Assembly: GCF_934747485.1 (NCBI RefSeq)
Contig: NZ_CAKVGN010000026.1
Span: 1 to 34,522, forward strand
DNA: 34,522 nucleotides
Source: an uncultured Brachyspira sp.
Lineage (GTDB): Bacteria > Spirochaetota > Brachyspiria > Brachyspirales > Brachyspiraceae
Direction of reading: 5' to 3'
Shown: positions 33,151 to 34,522 of the stretch, piece after piece
Numbering within the stretch: the first letter of the stretch is position 1
How the letters are laid out: every line of letters begins with the position of its first letter
Program-made: the position numbers and the translations under genes
Notes under the pieces: generated by a model
The model's input: only the letters and a program-made list of their open reading frames with translations
What the model was told of the DNA's origin: nothing
Database searches by the model: none

Positions 33151-33561
33151 TTAATTATTATTTTTAGTGTCTGTTGCTATACCTAATTTTGTAAAGCCGG
33201 CATTTTTTACACTGTCTATTACAGATATTAAAACTTGAGTTCTAACATCTTCATCTGACCTTATCTCAACAGGTTTAGCTAATTCTCCTTCAACTTTTGC
33301 TAAATTACTAAGATATACGTCTATATCATTTACTGCTTCTTCATTAACATATATACCGCCATCTTTAGCTATTGTTATTATTATATTTTCATTTTTTTCT
33401 TTTCCTACAGCTGAAGTAGACTTAGGCAAACTAATCTCTATTTGAGGTGTTTGCATAATTGTAGCTCCTATCATGAAAAATATTAGTAAATTAAATACTA
33501 TATCCATCATAGGAGTTAAATCTATGCCTTTTTTTATTGTAAACCTATGTCTAAACTTCAT
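33151..33561 (-). CDS. ExbD/TolR-type biopolymer transport protein
   Basis: This 136-residue protein has one N-terminal transmembrane helix. The family motif IDLTPMMDIVFNLLIFFMIG includes the proton-path Asp20. The periplasmic part (about 45-130) has the ExbD strands IIITIAKDGGIYVNEEAV and VEIRSDEDV. With ExbB and TonB (or TolQ/TolA) it turns proton flow into work across the envelope. No exbB or tonB lies in the window; exbB could be elsewhere. It is 22 bases after the CAP-domain gene. Confidence 0.9.
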   Translation of the reverse strand: MKFRHRFTIKKGIDLTPMMDIVFNLLIFFMIGATIMQTPQIEISLPKSTSAVGKEKNENIIITIAKDGGIYVNEEAVNDIDVYLSNLAKVEGELAKPVEIRSDEDVRTQVLISVIDSVKNAGFTKLGIATDTKNNN

Positions 33562-33583
33562 CTATGTTATTCTCTTTAAATTA

Positions 33584-34357
33584 TTATTTAACTGTTATAG
33601 TTCTTACATTGCTTGAGAAATGTTCTCCTTTATAGAGAAGTGAAACTTTATATTCTCCTTTGCCGTATTCTGCTTTAAATGTTTTGCTTATAACGGTGTT
33701 TCCAGCATCTGTAACATCATATATTACTTTACCCACATAAGTTTTTCCGTCATCTCCAACTATTTTAGCCTGAGGGTCAGCCATTTCTACAGCTATTTTA
33801 AAATCTGTGAAAGGTGCTTTATTTAATATTCTATATTGTACAGTAATATCATCTCCATATTTAACTTCCGGTTTAAAGTTAACAGACTCAGCTATAATAT
33901 TTGCCATAGTTACAGTAGTATATACTCCAACGCCTCTCTTTGAAGCTCCAACTCCCATGGCATTAAATTCTTTTGACAATATTATTTTTTTATAGTCAGG
34001 TGTGTTCATTAAATTTTTAACAATGCTTGCAGCAGCATTTTTATCTGTTAAAGGTATTACTTCTAATTTTGTAAAACCTTCTGTGATATTTCCAACCATT
34101 TCAGTATATAATTTTAACTGTCTTCCTTTAGAATCAAGACCCTCTAAATCTGTATTGCTGAAGAATTTATTTTTAGCCATATTATCGCTATGATAAAGTG
34201 CTAAAGAATGCAATCTTTGATTATTTGGAAGAGGTGGCAAAGATGCCTTGCTTCTCTCTAAATTGATTAATCTGAATACTTCATCTTCAATAACATCAGC
34301 ATGTAATGCAAAAGCTGATATTAATATAAAAATAATTATTAAACTAATTTTTTTCAT
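33584..34357 (-). CDS. secreted CAP (SCP/PR-1) domain protein
   Basis: The 257-residue protein has a cleavable signal peptide (1 to about 20, ending FALHADV). A CAP domain (about 24-155) follows: EVFRLINLERSKASLPPLPN, then LHSLALYHSDNMAKNKFFSN, the bacterial YkwD-type pattern. Residues about 165-257 form a beta-rich tail (DDITVQYRILNKAPFTDFKI; GEYKVSLLYKGEHF) of immunoglobulin-like type. Bacterial CAP proteins act outside the membrane, with unclear substrates. It is the first gene of the run leading to exbD and the selenium set; GGAG precedes the ATG. Confidence 0.85.
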   Translation of the reverse strand: MKKISLIIIFILISAFALHADVIEDEVFRLINLERSKASLPPLPNNQRLHSLALYHSDNMAKNKFFSNTDLEGLDSKGRQLKLYTEMVGNITEGFTKLEVIPLTDKNAAASIVKNLMNTPDYKKIILSKEFNAMGVGASKRGVGVYTTVTMANIIAESVNFKPEVKYGDDITVQYRILNKAPFTDFKIAVEMADPQAKIVGDDGKTYVGKVIYDVTDAGNTVISKTFKAEYGKGEYKVSLLYKGEHFSSNVRTITVK

Positions 34358-34457
34358 TGTAATTTATCTCCAGTTTATTGTTTTTATATATTAATAATAA
34401 ACTATTTTATAATAATTTGTAAAAAATATAAAGATGCATTATAAATAAAAATTGTTT

Positions 34458-34510
34458 AGGAGCCATACATATTGCACGTTTTTTAGTTTAAAAAAAGCAG
34501 GTATTCCTTA
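34458..34510 (-). repeat. intergenic repeat, right copy (inverted)
   Basis: Read on the minus strand it contains AGGAATACCT (about 34508-34499), then AAACTAAAAAACGTGCAA (near 34490-34473), then TGCAATATGTATGGCTCCT (34476-34458). It matches the left-edge repeat in the first and last modules, with the A-rich block inserted between them. No gene is visible from 34358 to the end. Confidence 0.55.
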
Positions 34511-34522
34511 TAATTTAATTAA

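Noticed and set aside
1..34522. Whole window as a mobile island
   Set aside because: There is no integrase, transposase, phage or conjugation gene; the genes are housekeeping or metabolic and base composition is even apart from short intergenic elements.

Overview
The window is AT-rich bacterial chromosome (well under a third GC by eye, standard stop codons including TGA). It most resembles an intestinal spirochaete, probably Brachyspira. The reasons are extreme A+T bias, many lipoproteins, an LPS-export gene set, and GC-rich palindromic intergenic elements of a type I associate with that genus. The genus call is inference. No integrase, transposase, CRISPR array or phage gene is visible.

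Layout. 1-1713: an intergenic repeat, then two paralogous Fn3-like lipoproteins. 1741-1969: tRNA-Ser(TGA) and tRNA-Arg(CCT). 1985-5427: an envelope operon of kdsC, an LptC-like lipoprotein, a double-length OstA/LptA-like protein and an unknown lipoprotein. 5435-10726 (minus): an Slt-type lytic transglycosylase, then a DUF3592-like protein paired with a YfhO-like membrane protein. 10727-11225: a non-coding stretch with a GC-tipped palindrome. 11226-13211: a DUF4954-like beta-helix protein, ending in a strong terminator shared with the next operon. 13247-17057 (minus): a hexitol PTS operon (EIICB, sugar-phosphate 3-epimerase, 6-phospho-3-hexuloisomerase, mannitol-1-P dehydrogenase), with a divergent DeoR regulator at 17245 followed by prmA.

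18924-20284 (minus): a single-domain response regulator and galT. 20405-24383 (minus): proC, a hotdog thioesterase, a NagB-like/NagA fusion and a free-standing NagB-like protein. 24414-29279 (minus): a heparinase II/III-like lipoprotein behind a long repetitive coiled-coil protein. 29684-30874: a cation/proton antiporter. 30875-31192: two GC-rich palindromic elements. 31193-34357 (minus): a CAP-domain protein, ExbD and a selenium/sulfur cluster (YedF, class V aminotransferase, DUF3343). A repeat related to the one at the left edge closes the window.

How the genes work together. Carbohydrate salvage dominates: a lipoprotein polysaccharide lyase upstream of amino-sugar genes, a hexitol PTS operon, and galT. 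The most unusual points are these. (1) Two consecutive NagB-like domains have both lost catalytic residues of glucosamine-6-P deaminase; one is fused to an apparently intact NagA. (2) The hexitol operon carries an epimerase and a 3-hexuloisomerase that plain mannitol use would not need. (3) A terminator-like hairpin overlaps the ribosome binding site of the NagB-like gene. (4) Several structured intergenic repeats are present.
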